This document shows, one piece after another, positions 25,931-34,316 of a stretch of DNA of 64,000 nt. Made by a program: the position numbers and the translations under genes. The DNA is from Virgibacillus proomii (GTDB lineage Bacteria > Bacillota > Bacilli > Bacillales > Amphibacillaceae): positions 47,879 through 111,878 of the forward strand of contig NZ_JAHLNO010000020.1 of assembly GCF_018916875.1 (NCBI RefSeq), given 5' to 3'. The notes under the pieces are model-generated. The model had not been told where the DNA came from, made no database searches, and saw only the letters and a list, made by a program, of their open reading frames with translations. Position 1 is the stretch's first letter. Each line of letters opens with the position of its first letter.

Positions 25931-26290
25931 GTCCTGGAAAAAGAAGAACGCTTTTTCTGCGTGCGATGTCTCGCTGCCGTAGCTTTCCTTGTCCTGGAAA
26001 AAGAAGAACGCTTTTTCTGCGTGCGATGTCTCGCTGCCGTAGCTTTCCTTGTCCTGGAAAAAGAAGAACGCTTTTTCTGCGTGCGATGTCTCGCTGCCGT
26101 AGCTTTCCTTGTCCTGGAAAAAGAAGAACGCTTTTTCTGCGTGCGATGTCTTGCTGCCGTAGCTTTCCTTGTCCTGGAAAAAGAAGAACGCTTTTTCTGC
26201 GTGCGATGTCTCGCTGCCGTAGCTTTCCTTGTCCTGGAAAAAGAAGAACGCTTTTTCTGCGTGCGATGTCTTGCTGCCGTAGCTTTCCTT
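25931..26290 (+). repeat. Family C tandem repeat, six 60-bp units
   Basis: Six units of exactly 60 bp begin GTCCTGGAAAAAGAAGAACG and contain GAAAAAG/CTTTTTC as a small inverted repeat, then CTGCGTGCGATGTC and CGTAGCTTTCCTT. Copies differ at one site (TCGCTG or TTGCTG). Because 60 is divisible by three and no unit has a stop in most frames, five long artificial open frames of 137-149 codons run through it; none has a ribosome binding site or protein-like composition. Confidence 0.95.
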
Positions 26291-26324
26291 GTCCTGTCGA
26301 CCCAAACAAATTGGGAATTTACCA

Positions 26325-26450
26325 AGCCGATGTTGACTTACCCGTAGGAAGAAGAGTGAAGTTTGCTAGCAGCACGAGCGCTTAAAAGCTGGACGGGACG
26401 ACGATGCTAATTTTAAAAAAAGATATCCATAAGGTAGAAGCAGTTATAGT
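26325..26450 (+). repeat. Family D repeat
   Basis: The block runs from GCCGATGTTGACTTA through GAAGAGTGAAGTTTGCTAGC, GCACGAGCGC and GACGATGCTAATTTT to GATATCCATAAGGTAGAAGC. The same series of words recurs at 40930, 43287 and 50705, always on this strand. It directly follows a family C array here. Confidence 0.85.
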
Positions 26451-26559
26451 CCCTTTACAAAAATTAAAGCTTGACGAACGCCAAGCTTTAGGATGCAGGT
26501 AATAACCTGTTTTTTAGATCTTCACTACTCCGGTTAAATTGAAAAAGCTTTACTTTTTC

Positions 26560-26589
26560 AAAAAAGCAGCATATAACTGCTGCTTTTTT
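26560..26589. terminator. Terminator downstream of the acidic coat-like gene
   Basis: AAAAAAGCAGCA pairs with TGCTGCTTTTTT over a 6-nt loop. It works in both orientations and lies eight bases past the minus-strand gene at 26597. Confidence 0.85.
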
Positions 26590-26596
26590 ATCCTGA

Positions 26597-26869
26597 TTAA
26601 AACCAGGAGAACGGACCTCTTCTCTCATTCTCTTGACTGTCCTCGTGATCTTCCTGCCGGTGCTCTTCCTCATGATGTAGCTCTTCGTTATCCTCTACTT
26701 CTTTGTTTTCCTCAGCTCTCTCTGCCTCAACCGGACGCCTCATAAAAAATGGGTCTCTACGTTGAGCCGGACGAGACGCCCTTTGTGGGCGAGAAGATTC
26801 AATAGCCACATTATCTGCTTTAATAACAAGATCCTTTACATGGATGACTTGCTTCTTTTTTTCCGACAT
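26597..26869 (-). CDS. Probable sporulation protein, acidic low-complexity tail
   Basis: This 90-residue protein has an ordered start (KKKQVIHVKDLVIKADNVAI), an Arg/Pro-rich middle (RPQRASRPAQRRDPFFMRRP), a Glu/His-rich stretch (EELHHEEEHRQEDHE) and the end RRGPFSWF. ATG follows AAAGGAGTG. Upstream on its strand AC-N16-CATAGACTA matches the sigma-K promoter consensus. It is divergent from cotZ, which has its own sigma-K site. I infer a late mother-cell or spore-coat role; no enzymatic motif exists. Family not named. Confidence 0.7.
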   Translation of the reverse strand: MSEKKKQVIHVKDLVIKADNVAIESSRPQRASRPAQRRDPFFMRRPVEAERAEENKEVEDNEELHHEEEHRQEDHEDSQENERRGPFSWF

Positions 26870-26903
26870 TCGTTTTCACTCCTTTTATACGTTTGGTCGT
26901 TAT

Positions 26904-26930
26904 TAGTCTATGTAACTATTTATGATAGGT
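26904..26930 (-). promoter_or_regulatory. Putative sigma-K promoter of the acidic coat-like gene
   Basis: Minus strand: AC (26930-26929), 16 bases, then CATAGACTA (26912-26904), fitting AC-N16/17-CATAnnnTA, 35 bases before the start codon. Confidence 0.55.
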
Positions 26931-27043
26931 ATGGTCATTCGCCCGTTTTTTCGGGAAATTAGAGTTGTTAAATGGGTCTAAGCCGTCCATAAAAATCCTG
27001 CTGAATCGATCAATCGATCAGTGGAATTGATTTGATTGCCCAC

Positions 27044-27070
27044 ACAATCCGCATAAACCAACATATTCTA
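27044..27070 (+). promoter_or_regulatory. Sigma-K promoter of cotZ
   Basis: AC (27044-27045), 16 bases, then CATATTCTA (27062-27070) match the mother-cell sigma-K consensus. The gene starts 47 bases downstream, as expected for a late coat gene. Confidence 0.7.
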
Positions 27071-27116
27071 GTAAAGACAAATGAGTCAATCACAATGTGG
27101 AAAGGAGAAAAAAATC

Positions 27117-27581
27117 ATGGGTTGTGGAAAAGAGTTTAAAACAGGAAACTGTGTATGTGATATTTTAAAGGAGATTGCGGAGGCGCAAAGTGATGTCTTT
27201 GAAAGCTGTTGTGACTCTAGCTGTAAACAATCTATTAATGAATTATTAGGAGATACTGATCAAAATATGGGACTTGATACGGTACCTGTAATTTTGTACT
27301 GTAAAGGGACTTGTAAACCATTTAAAGGTTTCGGGGCACATCCAAGCGATATTGGTGATGTTGTAGCAAGCTTCTTTTTCCGTGTTAAAAAAGTGGATGA
27401 TGATTGCTGTGCAATATTAGAGCTTCTAAGAGATCCACATGATGATGATCCTAATCCGAAAGACCCAGTTGATCAAAAAACAAAGCATTTACGCGCAACT
27501 GGCATCTGTATCACAGCAGATCTTAACTGTTTCTGTCATGTAACATGTCTACCAGCAATTAATGCACTTAACTGCGTTTAA
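27117..27581 (+). CDS. cotZ: Spore outer-coat/crust protein CotZ/CotY family
   Basis: This 154-residue cysteine-rich spore protein builds the outermost crust in Bacillus by disulfide-linked self-assembly. Cysteines appear throughout (MGCGKEF, NCVCDIL, SCCDSSCK, YCKGTCKPF, DDCCAILEL, GICITADLNCFCHVTC). Family hallmarks include VPVILYCKGTCKPFKGFG and LRATGICITADLNC. The start is ATG 27117 behind AAAGGAG; an earlier in-frame ATG at 27081 lacks a site. A sigma-K promoter precedes it and a palindromic terminator follows at 27591. Convergent with cotO, as in the Bacillus subtilis coat cluster. Confidence 0.93.
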   Translation: MGCGKEFKTGNCVCDILKEIAEAQSDVFESCCDSSCKQSINELLGDTDQNMGLDTVPVILYCKGTCKPFKGFGAHPSDIGDVVASFFFRVKKVDDDCCAILELLRDPHDDDPNPKDPVDQKTKHLRATGICITADLNCFCHVTCLPAINALNCV

Positions 27582-27590
27582 CTGAATTGG

Positions 27591-27614
27591 CACTGGGGTG
27601 CATGCACCCCAGTG
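27591..27614. terminator. Perfect palindrome after cotZ
   Basis: CACTGGGGTGCATGCACCCCAGTG is a 24-bp perfect palindrome followed by TGTAAAACTTTTC; probable cotZ terminator. Confidence 0.7.
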
Positions 27615-27773
27615 TGTAAAACTTTTCACCACTTATTGAATGATGTACTTTTTGTTTAGTAACTATTTATTAAGCCACTAAAATACGTCTTACACTTAAA
27701 ACAAAGCTTTTGTAGTTAGGGGAGCATTTATCCCCCACGGATTAGCAAACCAATTCTTCCACTGGCAGTTGAT

Positions 27774-27822
27774 ACTCCCACCTAGCCAATACGATTTACG
27801 ATAGTCCTAAGGTGGGAGTTTT
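27774..27822. terminator. Hairpin between cotZ and cotO
   Basis: ACTCCCACCT and AGGTGGGAGT form a 10-bp stem with a 26-nt loop. TTT follows on the plus strand and AAA precedes it, so it may also serve cotO. Confidence 0.55.
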
Positions 27823-27849
27823 ACTGCTATTTCATGTAGAGATAGATCG

Positions 27850-28317
27850 TTAGAAGCCTAGTAACTTAATATGCTTAATATCCTCTAATGAGATTCTTGT
27901 ACTTGTTGAACGATTTCCGGTACGAATAAATACATCATTTCCTTCAGATCCTGTTATTACACCACGATACGTGCGTTGACTAGTTTTGACTTCACATTTT
28001 AGTCTGGGAGCGAAATTTGGAGCGTTTAAAAAATATTCAATCTTTTCTTCAATTGACATATCCTTGAAGCTTTGCTTTTTTCCTTCATGTGAAAGATCGC
28101 TTTTCTCTGTTTCCTCTAATTTTTCTTGCTTATTTTTTATTACACTTTTATCAAAGTCTCGATGTCTCATTCCTTTTTTCACTACCTCCTCATTGTTTGA
28201 AGAACCTTCCTTATTAAGTTTTGGGGTAACATACATATGTTGCATTGACGCCTGTAACTCGCCTACTTTTGGCTGATGAATAAAAAGCAGTGGTTTTTGT
28301 GCGTATTTTTTCCCCAT
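27850..28317 (-). CDS. cotO: Spore coat protein CotO (YjbX)
   Basis: This is a 155-residue coat morphogenetic protein. The N-terminus KPLLFIHQPKVGELQASMQH matches CotO. The middle is charged and variable. The C-terminal domain (MSIEEKIEYFLNAPNFAPRL, KCEVKTSQRTYRGVITGSEG, NDVFIRTGNRS) is the conserved CotO end and looks like a small beta-barrel. The start ATG 28317 follows AAGGGGG; the frame extends upstream without a site. AC-N17-CATATAATA about 35 bases upstream resembles a sigma-K promoter. In Bacillus subtilis CotO acts in outer-coat assembly downstream of CotE and neighbours cotZ, as here. Confidence 0.88.
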   Translation of the reverse strand: MGKKYAQKPLLFIHQPKVGELQASMQHMYVTPKLNKEGSSNNEEVVKKGMRHRDFDKSVIKNKQEKLEETEKSDLSHEGKKQSFKDMSIEEKIEYFLNAPNFAPRLKCEVKTSQRTYRGVITGSEGNDVFIRTGNRSTSTRISLEDIKHIKLLGF

Positions 28318-28352
28318 TTTATTCTTCCCCCTTTTTAAATCATTCCTTAACC

Positions 28353-28380
28353 TATTATATGAACCCATTTTGAGAAATGT
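28353..28380 (-). promoter_or_regulatory. Putative sigma-K promoter of cotO
   Basis: Minus strand: AC (28380-28379), 17 bases, then CATATAATA (28361-28353), consistent with AC-N16/17-CATAnnnTA. Confidence 0.6.
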
Positions 28381-28393
28381 GTTTGCGGAAAAA

Positions 28394-28426
28394 AGAAAAG
28401 ACACTTCTCTTCAAAGTGTCTTTTCT
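28394..28426 (-). terminator. Terminator of mgtE
   Basis: AGAAAAGACACTT pairs with AAGTGTCTTTTCT; on the minus strand it ends in TTTTCTTTTTT and lies 54 bases after the mgtE stop. Confidence 0.85.
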
Positions 28427-28479
28427 GTAAGATTTATATTATTTCAAACGGATGTTTCAGTACTTGTTTTCAAAAACGA

Positions 28480-29862
28480 TCATAATAAAAATTTCATAAA
28501 TACGGTTGCCATGCTGAAATAAATAAGGATTGAGATTATATCATTGACTGTAGTAATGAATGGACCGGATGCTACAGCTGGATCGATTTTAATTCGATCC
28601 ATCAACATCGGAACTAACACACCGGCAAGGGTGGCAACAAACAATGTAGCAGCAATTGAAATACCTACAAGTAAACCTAAGTAAAACTTGCCTTTCCAAA
28701 TATAAATAACAATTAAAATAACAATTCCGCAAATAATCCCATTAATAATGCCTGTGGCTCCTTCCCGGAGGACAAGCCGCGCTTTTCCTTGCTTCTCGTA
28801 ATCCCCATTAGCTATCCCGCGAACAGCAACCGCCAAAGCTTGTGTTCCTGAATTACCAGCCATTCCAGCAATAAGCGGGATAAATATAGCTAAAACGGAA
28901 ACTTGACTTAACGTTTCCTCAAAACGGCCAATTAAACTGGCAGTAAGCATTCCTAAAAATAGTAAAATAACAAGCCATGGTAACCGTTTTTTCACTGAAA
29001 CAAGCGCTGTATCACTTGGCTTATCCATATCGGAAACCCCAGCCAGCTTGGAATAGTCATCACTCGCTTCTTCTTCCATGACGTCTAAAATATCATCTAC
29101 CGTAATAATACCTAATAAATGTCCTTGAAAATCAACTACCGGAAGGGCTAAAAAATCATAGTCACGCATCATTTGGGCAACTTCTTCTTGGTCTTTGCCA
29201 ACGGATACCGCTACAACCTTTTCAATCATAATATCTTCAATTAAAATATCTTCATCGGCAACAATTAGATCTCGCAAAGAAAGAACCCCAACTAAACGTT
29301 TTTCATCATCCAATACATACATATAATAGATTGTTTCTGCGTCTGGAGCTTGTTCCTTTAATTGCTGCATCGTCTGTTGAGCTGTATTTGTTTTATACGT
29401 CGCAACATACTCAGTAGTCATAATACTTCCAGCTGTTTTTTCTTCATAATGCAGCAGCTTTTTAATTTCTTTTGCTGCTTCCTGATCCATAATGGTTAAG
29501 AAACTTGCAATTTGATCCTTGTCCATGCCACTTAAAATATCAACCGCATTATCAGCAAACATTTTCGCTAAAACCATGGAAGCAAAGCGGGGATCCATTT
29601 CGCTTATTAATGCGCGTCGTTGTTTTTCATCATCCATAATTTCTATGATGTTGCCGACTTCCTCTGGCGATAAATACGTGTATATTTTCAAACGAGCTGC
29701 TTTTGTCTGCTCCATAAAAAACATTGCTTGGTCATAGGGATGCATATCAAGGAACTCGTTACGAAATCCTTCCATATTATCCTGTTCCAGTGCTTGCTGT
29801 AATTTCTGCCAATGCTGCTCATACTGTTCTTCATACTTTTTATTATACTTATTGGATTCCAT
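28480..29862 (-). CDS. mgtE: Magnesium transporter MgtE
   Basis: This 460-residue Mg2+ channel acts at the cytoplasmic membrane. Domain order is the N-terminal MgtE_N superhelix (about 30-135), two CBS domains (about 140-262, with YYMYVLDDEKRLVGVLSLRD and GHLLGIITVDDILDVMEEEA) and five membrane helices (about 290-460). The helices contain the pore motif MAGNSGTQALAV and the end DIISILIYFSMATVFMKFLL. The length is normal. The start ATG follows AAGGAAGTGA. I saw no M-box riboswitch in the short leader. It is divergent from the broken prpE and ends in a terminator before cotO. Confidence 0.95.
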   Translation of the reverse strand: MESNKYNKKYEEQYEQHWQKLQQALEQDNMEGFRNEFLDMHPYDQAMFFMEQTKAARLKIYTYLSPEEVGNIIEIMDDEKQRRALISEMDPRFASMVLAKMFADNAVDILSGMDKDQIASFLTIMDQEAAKEIKKLLHYEEKTAGSIMTTEYVATYKTNTAQQTMQQLKEQAPDAETIYYMYVLDDEKRLVGVLSLRDLIVADEDILIEDIMIEKVVAVSVGKDQEEVAQMMRDYDFLALPVVDFQGHLLGIITVDDILDVMEEEASDDYSKLAGVSDMDKPSDTALVSVKKRLPWLVILLFLGMLTASLIGRFEETLSQVSVLAIFIPLIAGMAGNSGTQALAVAVRGIANGDYEKQGKARLVLREGATGIINGIICGIVILIVIYIWKGKFYLGLLVGISIAATLFVATLAGVLVPMLMDRIKIDPAVASGPFITTVNDIISILIYFSMATVFMKFLL

Positions 29863-30033
29863 ACGATCACTTCCTTTTTCCTAGCTCTTCTATTCCCTAT
29901 CAGAGGGGCGTTCAAACCATTTTACTTGGATGAAATTGGTTATAATATAATGCAGAGCAACCTTCTCTACTATCCATTTTTACCCCGCACATATCATATC
30001 CAAAAAAACCGAACAAATCAAGGAGGTATTCGT

Positions 30034-30870
30034 ATGAAGATTGATATTATTGGTGATATTCATGGATGTTTTAAAGAATTAGAGCAACTATTTTTCAAAC
30101 TTGGCTACTAGAAAAACTTGGCTTGTCGCCAAGTTTTTAGCGAAAGCTGTAGTTTTTCTTATACTATAAACCATAAAGTTTTATACTTTCCTATAGTACA
30201 AAAAAGAACAGGGTATTTTTGTTCATCCTGAACAACGAACTCCGGTCTTTGTGGGAGATATAACGGATCGGGGTCCACATTCATTAACAGTGATTAAGCT
30301 TGTATTTAAAATGGTAATCATGCAACAAAAAGCGATGTATGTTCCCGGTAATCATTGCAATAAATTATACCGCTACTTTATCGGCAATAACGTTCAAATA
30401 CGGCATGGATTAGAAACAACTATTGCTGAGTATAAAGCGTGCTCAAAAGAGGAACAAGCCTTGATCCGTGAACAATTTATGACATTATACGAACAAGCAC
30501 CTCTTTACCTGCAAATTCCAGAAGTAAATGCAATTGTTGCACATGCAGGGATGAAAGAAGTGTACATAGGGAGGACGGATAAACAAGTAGAAGCTTTTGT
30601 TCTATATGGTGACACGCTGGAGAAAAAGATCCAGCTGGACGACCGATTCGCAAAGATTGGGCAGTACATTACAAGGGAGATGCTTGGATTGTTTACGGCC
30701 ACACCCCTGTTTTAAAGCCACGAATCATAAACAGAACAATCAATATTGATACAGGTTGTGTGTTTGGAAATGAATTAACAGCTTTTCGTCTACCTGAAGA
30801 AAAGATTGTGGCTGTTTCATCAAAACAGCCATTTAAAAGAGACAGATTTACATTTTTTGCAGCACATTAA
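30034..30870 (+). pseudogene. prpE: prpE (asymmetrical Ap4A hydrolase/phosphatase), interrupted by a family B repeat
   Basis: PrpE is a PPP-family metallophosphatase that in Bacillus subtilis hydrolyses Ap4A and acts in spore germination. The reading begins MKIDIIGDIHGCFKELEQLF with the GDIHG metal motif, then meets TAG at 30109 where a repeat of about 90 bp is inserted. After it the frame resumes QGIFVHPEQRTPVFVGDITD, VPGNHCNKLYRYF and VAHAG. Deleting 91 bases restores GYKKEQGIFVH across the junction. A second lesion near 30660 shifts the frame before [33 protein letters not shown] and the end. Start ATG behind AAGGAGG. Two independent lesions mean the gene is dead. It ends overlapping the convergent yjbO gene. 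Confidence 0.92.
30109..30199 (+). mobile_element. Family B repeat inserted in prpE
   Basis: The element runs TAGAAAAACTTGGC...CCTATAGTAC. A helix AGAAAAACT/AGTTTTTCT encloses the hairpins ACTTGGC/GCCAAGT and AGC-GAAA-GCT (a GNRA-type loop). A second hairpin TACTATA/TATAGTA follows. TAC stands on both sides, consistent with a short target duplication. Removing it restores the prpE frame, which shows it is an insertion. Confidence 0.88.
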
Positions 30871-31741
30871 CCATATCTTGAGGTAATTCGGCAGTGAAAT
30901 ATAGTAATTCTTTTGTAATTGGATGGATAAATGAAAGTAAAGAACAATGCAATGCCTGTCGTTTAATAAGATGAGTAGAACCGCCATATAGTGTATCACC
31001 GCATAACGGATAACCAGTTCCTGAAAAGTGAACGCGAATTTGATGAGTTCTACCTGTTTCCAATTGAACAGTAATAAATGAATGCTTGGTCGTCTTTTTT
31101 TCTACCTTGTAATGAGTAACTGCATCTTTTCCATCTGAACGGATCTCTCGTTCAATAATAGATCCAGGTTTTCTACCAATTGGCGCATGAATCGTACCAG
31201 CTTGCTTACTAAGGCAACCTTCTACTATAGCCTGATATGTCCGCTGCACTGCTTTAGTTTGTTGTTGAGCTGCTAAAATTGAATGACTATATCTGTGCTT
31301 AGCAACTAATAATAAACCAGAGGTGTCCCGATCTAATCTAGTAACAATGTGGACAGTAGCACTACTTTTCTGTTTTTCATAATGTGCTAGTAATCCATTT
31401 GCCAAAGTTCCATTGGGGTGATGAAACGAAGGAATCGCCGGTAACCCAGATGCTTTATTAATAACTAAAATATCGTTATCTTCATAAATGATCGATAGTT
31501 CCATTGGTTCTGGTTGCATCGAATTACTTCTAGATTCTTTGGGAAAATGAATCATAAGTTTATCTCCAGCAGATAAAGGATAACGAACGGATTGTTCTAT
31601 CCCATTTACTAAAATCGCTCCACCATCAAATTTAACTGCTTTTAAAATTCTCCTGGAAAATCCCCGCACCTCACGAAGATAGTCGCGAAGCAGCATTCCT
31701 TCATGTTTTTTTTCAATAATCCATTCCATCTGTTCTATCAC
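30848..31741 (-). CDS. yjbO: RluD-family 23S rRNA-type pseudouridine synthase (YjbO)
   Basis: This 297-residue RluA/RluD-family enzyme isomerises uridine in RNA. An S4-like N-terminal segment ([20 protein letters not shown]) precedes the catalytic domain with [23 protein letters not shown] sequence. The catalytic Asp lies in [17 protein letters not shown], and [20 protein letters not shown] completes the family signature. Start GTG at 31741 follows AGGA closely; an ATG 12 bases later is an alternative. It is ten bases downstream of nadK in the yjbM-nadK-yjbO operon, the order known in Bacillus. Exact RNA target unknown. Confidence 0.92.
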   Translation of the reverse strand: MIEQMEWIIEKKHEGMLLRDYLREVRGFSRRILKAVKFDGGAILVNGIEQSVRYPLSAGDKLMIHFPKESRSNSMQPEPMELSIIYEDNDILVINKASGLPAIPSFHHPNGTLANGLLAHYEKQKSSATVHIVTRLDRDTSGLLLVAKHRYSHSILAAQQQTKAVQRTYQAIVEGCLSKQAGTIHAPIGRKPGSIIEREIRSDGKDAVTHYKVEKKTTKHSFITVQLETGRTHQIRVHFSGTGYPLCGDTLYGGSTHLIKRQALHCSLLSFIHPITKELLYFTAELPQDMVNVLQKM

Positions 31742-31750
31742 GTTCCTACA

Positions 31751-32554
31751 TTAATTATTATCATCTGCAACAAACGATTCACGTACCCGCTTCCAGAAAG
31801 GAAATTGACGGAACCTGGCAAAACGAATTCGTTCTTCAGCAACCCGACATTGGATCGATTTAACATTTGCGTAATTCGTTGTAAAATGATCAACCGCAAT
31901 TAAAAAGCTGCGATCAACGACCGGTTTTAACAAGCATGTATGATGCTTTGGTAAAATTAGTGGTGAACCAATTGTTCGGAACACGCGGTTATTAATGGAA
32001 GCCATCTCGGTCAACTGAATGGCATCAAGCGATGGATGAATGATCGCTCCACCTAAAGCTTTATTATAAGCTGTACTTCCAGATGGTGTAGAAATGCATA
32101 ATCCATCACCACGAAATGTTTCAAAATGTTCTCCTTTAATTTCTACATCAAAAACAACAGAACCATCAGCAGTTTTTATCGTAGCTTCGTTAAGTGCTAA
32201 AAACCGATCTTCAATTCCTCCCGTTTTCCCGCGGATAATCACTTCTAATAATGGATATTCCACAATCTGAAATGGTGTTTTAGCAATTTCAATAATCAAC
32301 TTTTCAAGTTCATCCGGAGTCCAGTCTGCATAAAACCCTAAATGTCCCGTATGTATCCCAATAAAAGCAGTGGAATTTAAGCGATGAATATAAGTATGAA
32401 ATGCTTCTAAAAATGTACCATCTCCCCCAACGGATATGACAAGCGCCGGTTCATTATCGTTATATTCTAATTTAAAATCAGTTAAATGTTGCTTAAGTGT
32501 TGCTTTAATCTGTTCAGAACGACCGTCTCCTCTTGAAACAATGGCAAATTTCAT
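31751..32554 (-). CDS. nadK: NAD kinase
   Basis: This 267-residue enzyme phosphorylates NAD to NADP. The hallmark GGDGT motif ([15 protein letters not shown]), a [10 protein letters not shown] loop, [10 protein letters not shown] and [20 protein letters not shown] are all present. ATG 32554 follows GGAGGATGTAG. It is placed between the small alarmone synthetase and the pseudouridine synthase on one strand, matching Bacillus ppnKA (yjbN). Essential housekeeping function expected; sequence intact. Confidence 0.96.
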   Translation of the reverse strand: MKFAIVSRGDGRSEQIKATLKQHLTDFKLEYNDNEPALVISVGGDGTFLEAFHTYIHRLNSTAFIGIHTGHLGFYADWTPDELEKLIIEIAKTPFQIVEYPLLEVIIRGKTGGIEDRFLALNEATIKTADGSVVFDVEIKGEHFETFRGDGLCISTPSGSTAYNKALGGAIIHPSLDAIQLTEMASINNRVFRTIGSPLILPKHHTCLLKPVVDRSFLIAVDHFTTNYANVKSIQCRVAEERIRFARFRQFPFWKRVRESFVADDNN

Positions 32555-32637
32555 GTCTACATCCTCCTTTAGAGCGATAGCATGTATCCGTTTTTCAGCT
32601 TATGATTCGTTTCCTTTCGTTAGGAGGAAAAATCAAG

Positions 32638-33258
32638 CTACTTACGGTGAAAAATACGTTGTGCTTCTTGAACTTCATGTTTAATTTTTGACATTTCTTC
32701 ATCTAATTGAAAAGCTGCTTCTGCTGCATTTTGTAAACGTACCTTAATATTAGCCGGTATACTTCCTTTATATTTATAATTTAAAGAGTGTTCATTCGTC
32801 GCCCAGAAATTCATTGCTAGTGTGCGAATTTGAATTTCTGCCAGCAATTTTTTCATCCCATCAATTGTCTCAACAGGATACTCAATAATTAGATGATAAG
32901 AACGGTAGCCGCTTGCCTTTTTTTTCGATACATAATCCTTTTCTTCAACGATTGTTAAGTCATTTCTGGCTCGAATCATCTCAACCACAGTATAAATGTC
33001 ATCAACAAACTGACATACAACTCTTACCCCTGCTATATCCTGAATTTCTTTTTCAATATCTTCTAACGGTATTTTCTTACTTTCTGCTTTTTCCAAAATA
33101 CTAGGTACTGGCTTCACACGACCAGTAATAAACTCAATCGGTGAATGTTTTGACTCATTTTCAAATTGCTTATGAATCCCCTTTAGCTTTACTTTCAACT
33201 CTTCAACAACCTGCGCATATGGCGCAAGTGTGGATTTCCAATTCACATTCAACACCAC
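32638..33258 (-). CDS. yjbM: Small alarmone synthetase RelQ (YjbM, GTP pyrophosphokinase)
   Basis: This single-domain synthetase of about 206 residues makes (p)ppGpp from ATP and GTP/GDP. Conserved pieces are KHSPIEFITGRVKPVPSILE, IAGVRVVCQFVDDIY, SGYRSYHLIIEYPVET and EIQIRTLAMNFWATNEHSLN, the RelA/SpoT synthetase core without hydrolase or regulatory domains. Several starts are possible: GTG 33258, the next GTG, TTG, and GTG at 33246, the last best placed after AGGTGG. It heads the yjbM-nadK-yjbO operon. Divergent from the yjbK gene, as in Bacillus subtilis. Confidence 0.95.
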   Translation of the reverse strand: MVLNVNWKSTLAPYAQVVEELKVKLKGIHKQFENESKHSPIEFITGRVKPVPSILEKAESKKIPLEDIEKEIQDIAGVRVVCQFVDDIYTVVEMIRARNDLTIVEEKDYVSKKKASGYRSYHLIIEYPVETIDGMKKLLAEIQIRTLAMNFWATNEHSLNYKYKGSIPANIKVRLQNAAEAAFQLDEEMSKIKHEVQEAQRIFHRK

Positions 33259-33607
33259 CTGATATGTTCATCTCTCGTATTAAGCCTCCCTTATTGTATC
33301 ACATTATTCCAAAATATTGCTTGTTCATGAAACAAGATAAAGTGGCTTAAATAAGCATTATTTTCCCTTACTACCGACTCTCTATTTTGTCAGACTATGT
33401 TGTAATAACTGTTATTAACTACTGAAAAAAACTTGTCCTCCCTAGTTTACTAATGTTTTAAACCACTTGCTAACCCAGAATAGGTACCGCTTTCACAAAT
33501 GAACAGAACTGGTATTTCTGCTCATAAATGAACGATAAGACAAATAACTATGGAGGAAAGGAAAAGCAATATTTTATACATTTTTTGTAAATCCAGCACA
33601 TTATTCT
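33259..33607. other. Divergent intergenic region yjbM/yjbK
   Basis: No gene. It contains promoters for both directions; one clear plus-strand promoter is listed separately. No repeat of families A-D. Confidence 0.6.
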
Positions 33608-33636
33608 TTGCAAATTTGTGCTAGATTAGCGATAAT
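33608..33636 (+). promoter_or_regulatory. Sigma-A promoter of yjbK
   Basis: TTGCAA, 17 bases, GATAAT, about 40 bases before the CYTH gene start. Confidence 0.6.
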
Positions 33637-33675
33637 CAATTTTAGCAAGTGTTATTCTATCGAGGGAGGACAAAT

Positions 33676-34248
33676 ATGGCTCAAGAAATAGAAATTGAAT
33701 TTAAAAATTTATTAACCATTGATGAATATAATAAACTGTTAAAACATATTCCATTTCCAACCGAAAGCCAAATACAAACTAACTACTATTTTGAAACAAA
33801 GCATCGTTCATTGCAAGAGTTAGGTTGCGCTTTAAGGATTCGTGAGAAAAATAATTTTTATCAACTAACGTTAAAAGAACCTCATGAAAAAGGTTTGTTA
33901 GAAACGCATGATACTCTTTCAAAAGAGGAAGCTGACAATTGGATTCAAGGTAAGGTCATAGAAAAGCCTGAGACTATAGCTCGTCTTAAGGATTTAGGAA
34001 TCCATCTATCTTCTTTACATTGTTTTGGCAGTTTAACGACCAAGCGTAAGGAATTATATAAAAACAACATAATATTTGTTTTAGATTATAGCTTTTATAA
34101 TGGAAACTCAGACTACGAGCTCGAACTAGAGGCCGACACAAGAGAAAATGGATTCACTCAATTTCAGGAGTTGCTCCATCGTTATCAAATCCCTCGAAGA
34201 AAAACGCCAAATAAGGTGGAACGATTTTTTGCTAGTTTTGAGAATTAA
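33676..34248 (+). CDS. yjbK: CYTH-domain protein (YjbK)
   Basis: This 190-residue triphosphate tunnel enzyme-like protein carries the ExExK signature EIEIEFKN at residues 4-11. Further charged strands follow (GCALRIREKNNFYQLTLKE, TTKRKELYKNNIIFVLDYSF, DYELELEAD) lining the tunnel that binds triphosphates and metal. The family includes adenylate cyclases and thiamine or inorganic triphosphatases; the activity here is unproven. ATG 33676 follows GGGAGGAC; an in-frame upstream ATG lacks a site. The length equals Bacillus YjbK. First in a run of plus-strand genes yjbK, yjbI, spxH. Confidence 0.92.
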   Translation: MAQEIEIEFKNLLTIDEYNKLLKHIPFPTESQIQTNYYFETKHRSLQELGCALRIREKNNFYQLTLKEPHEKGLLETHDTLSKEEADNWIQGKVIEKPETIARLKDLGIHLSSLHCFGSLTTKRKELYKNNIIFVLDYSFYNGNSDYELELEADTRENGFTQFQELLHRYQIPRRKTPNKVERFFASFEN

Positions 34249-34316
34249 TTTCTTGTAATAATTTGTTCACACCCCGGTTGCAATGATGAAGTAGAGGGCA
34301 AATTTAATCAGATTAT

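Noticed and set aside
25931..26290. CRISPR array
   Set aside because: Units are directly abutting 60-mers with no variable spacers, and no cas genes are present.
25869..26385. Five overlapping open frames of 137-149 codons on both strands
   Set aside because: They arise from the 60-bp tandem repeat, whose period is divisible by three and which lacks stops in most frames. No ribosome binding sites and no protein-like composition.
29863..30033. M-box riboswitch before mgtE
   Set aside because: The leader is short and none of the conserved M-box helices could be recognised.
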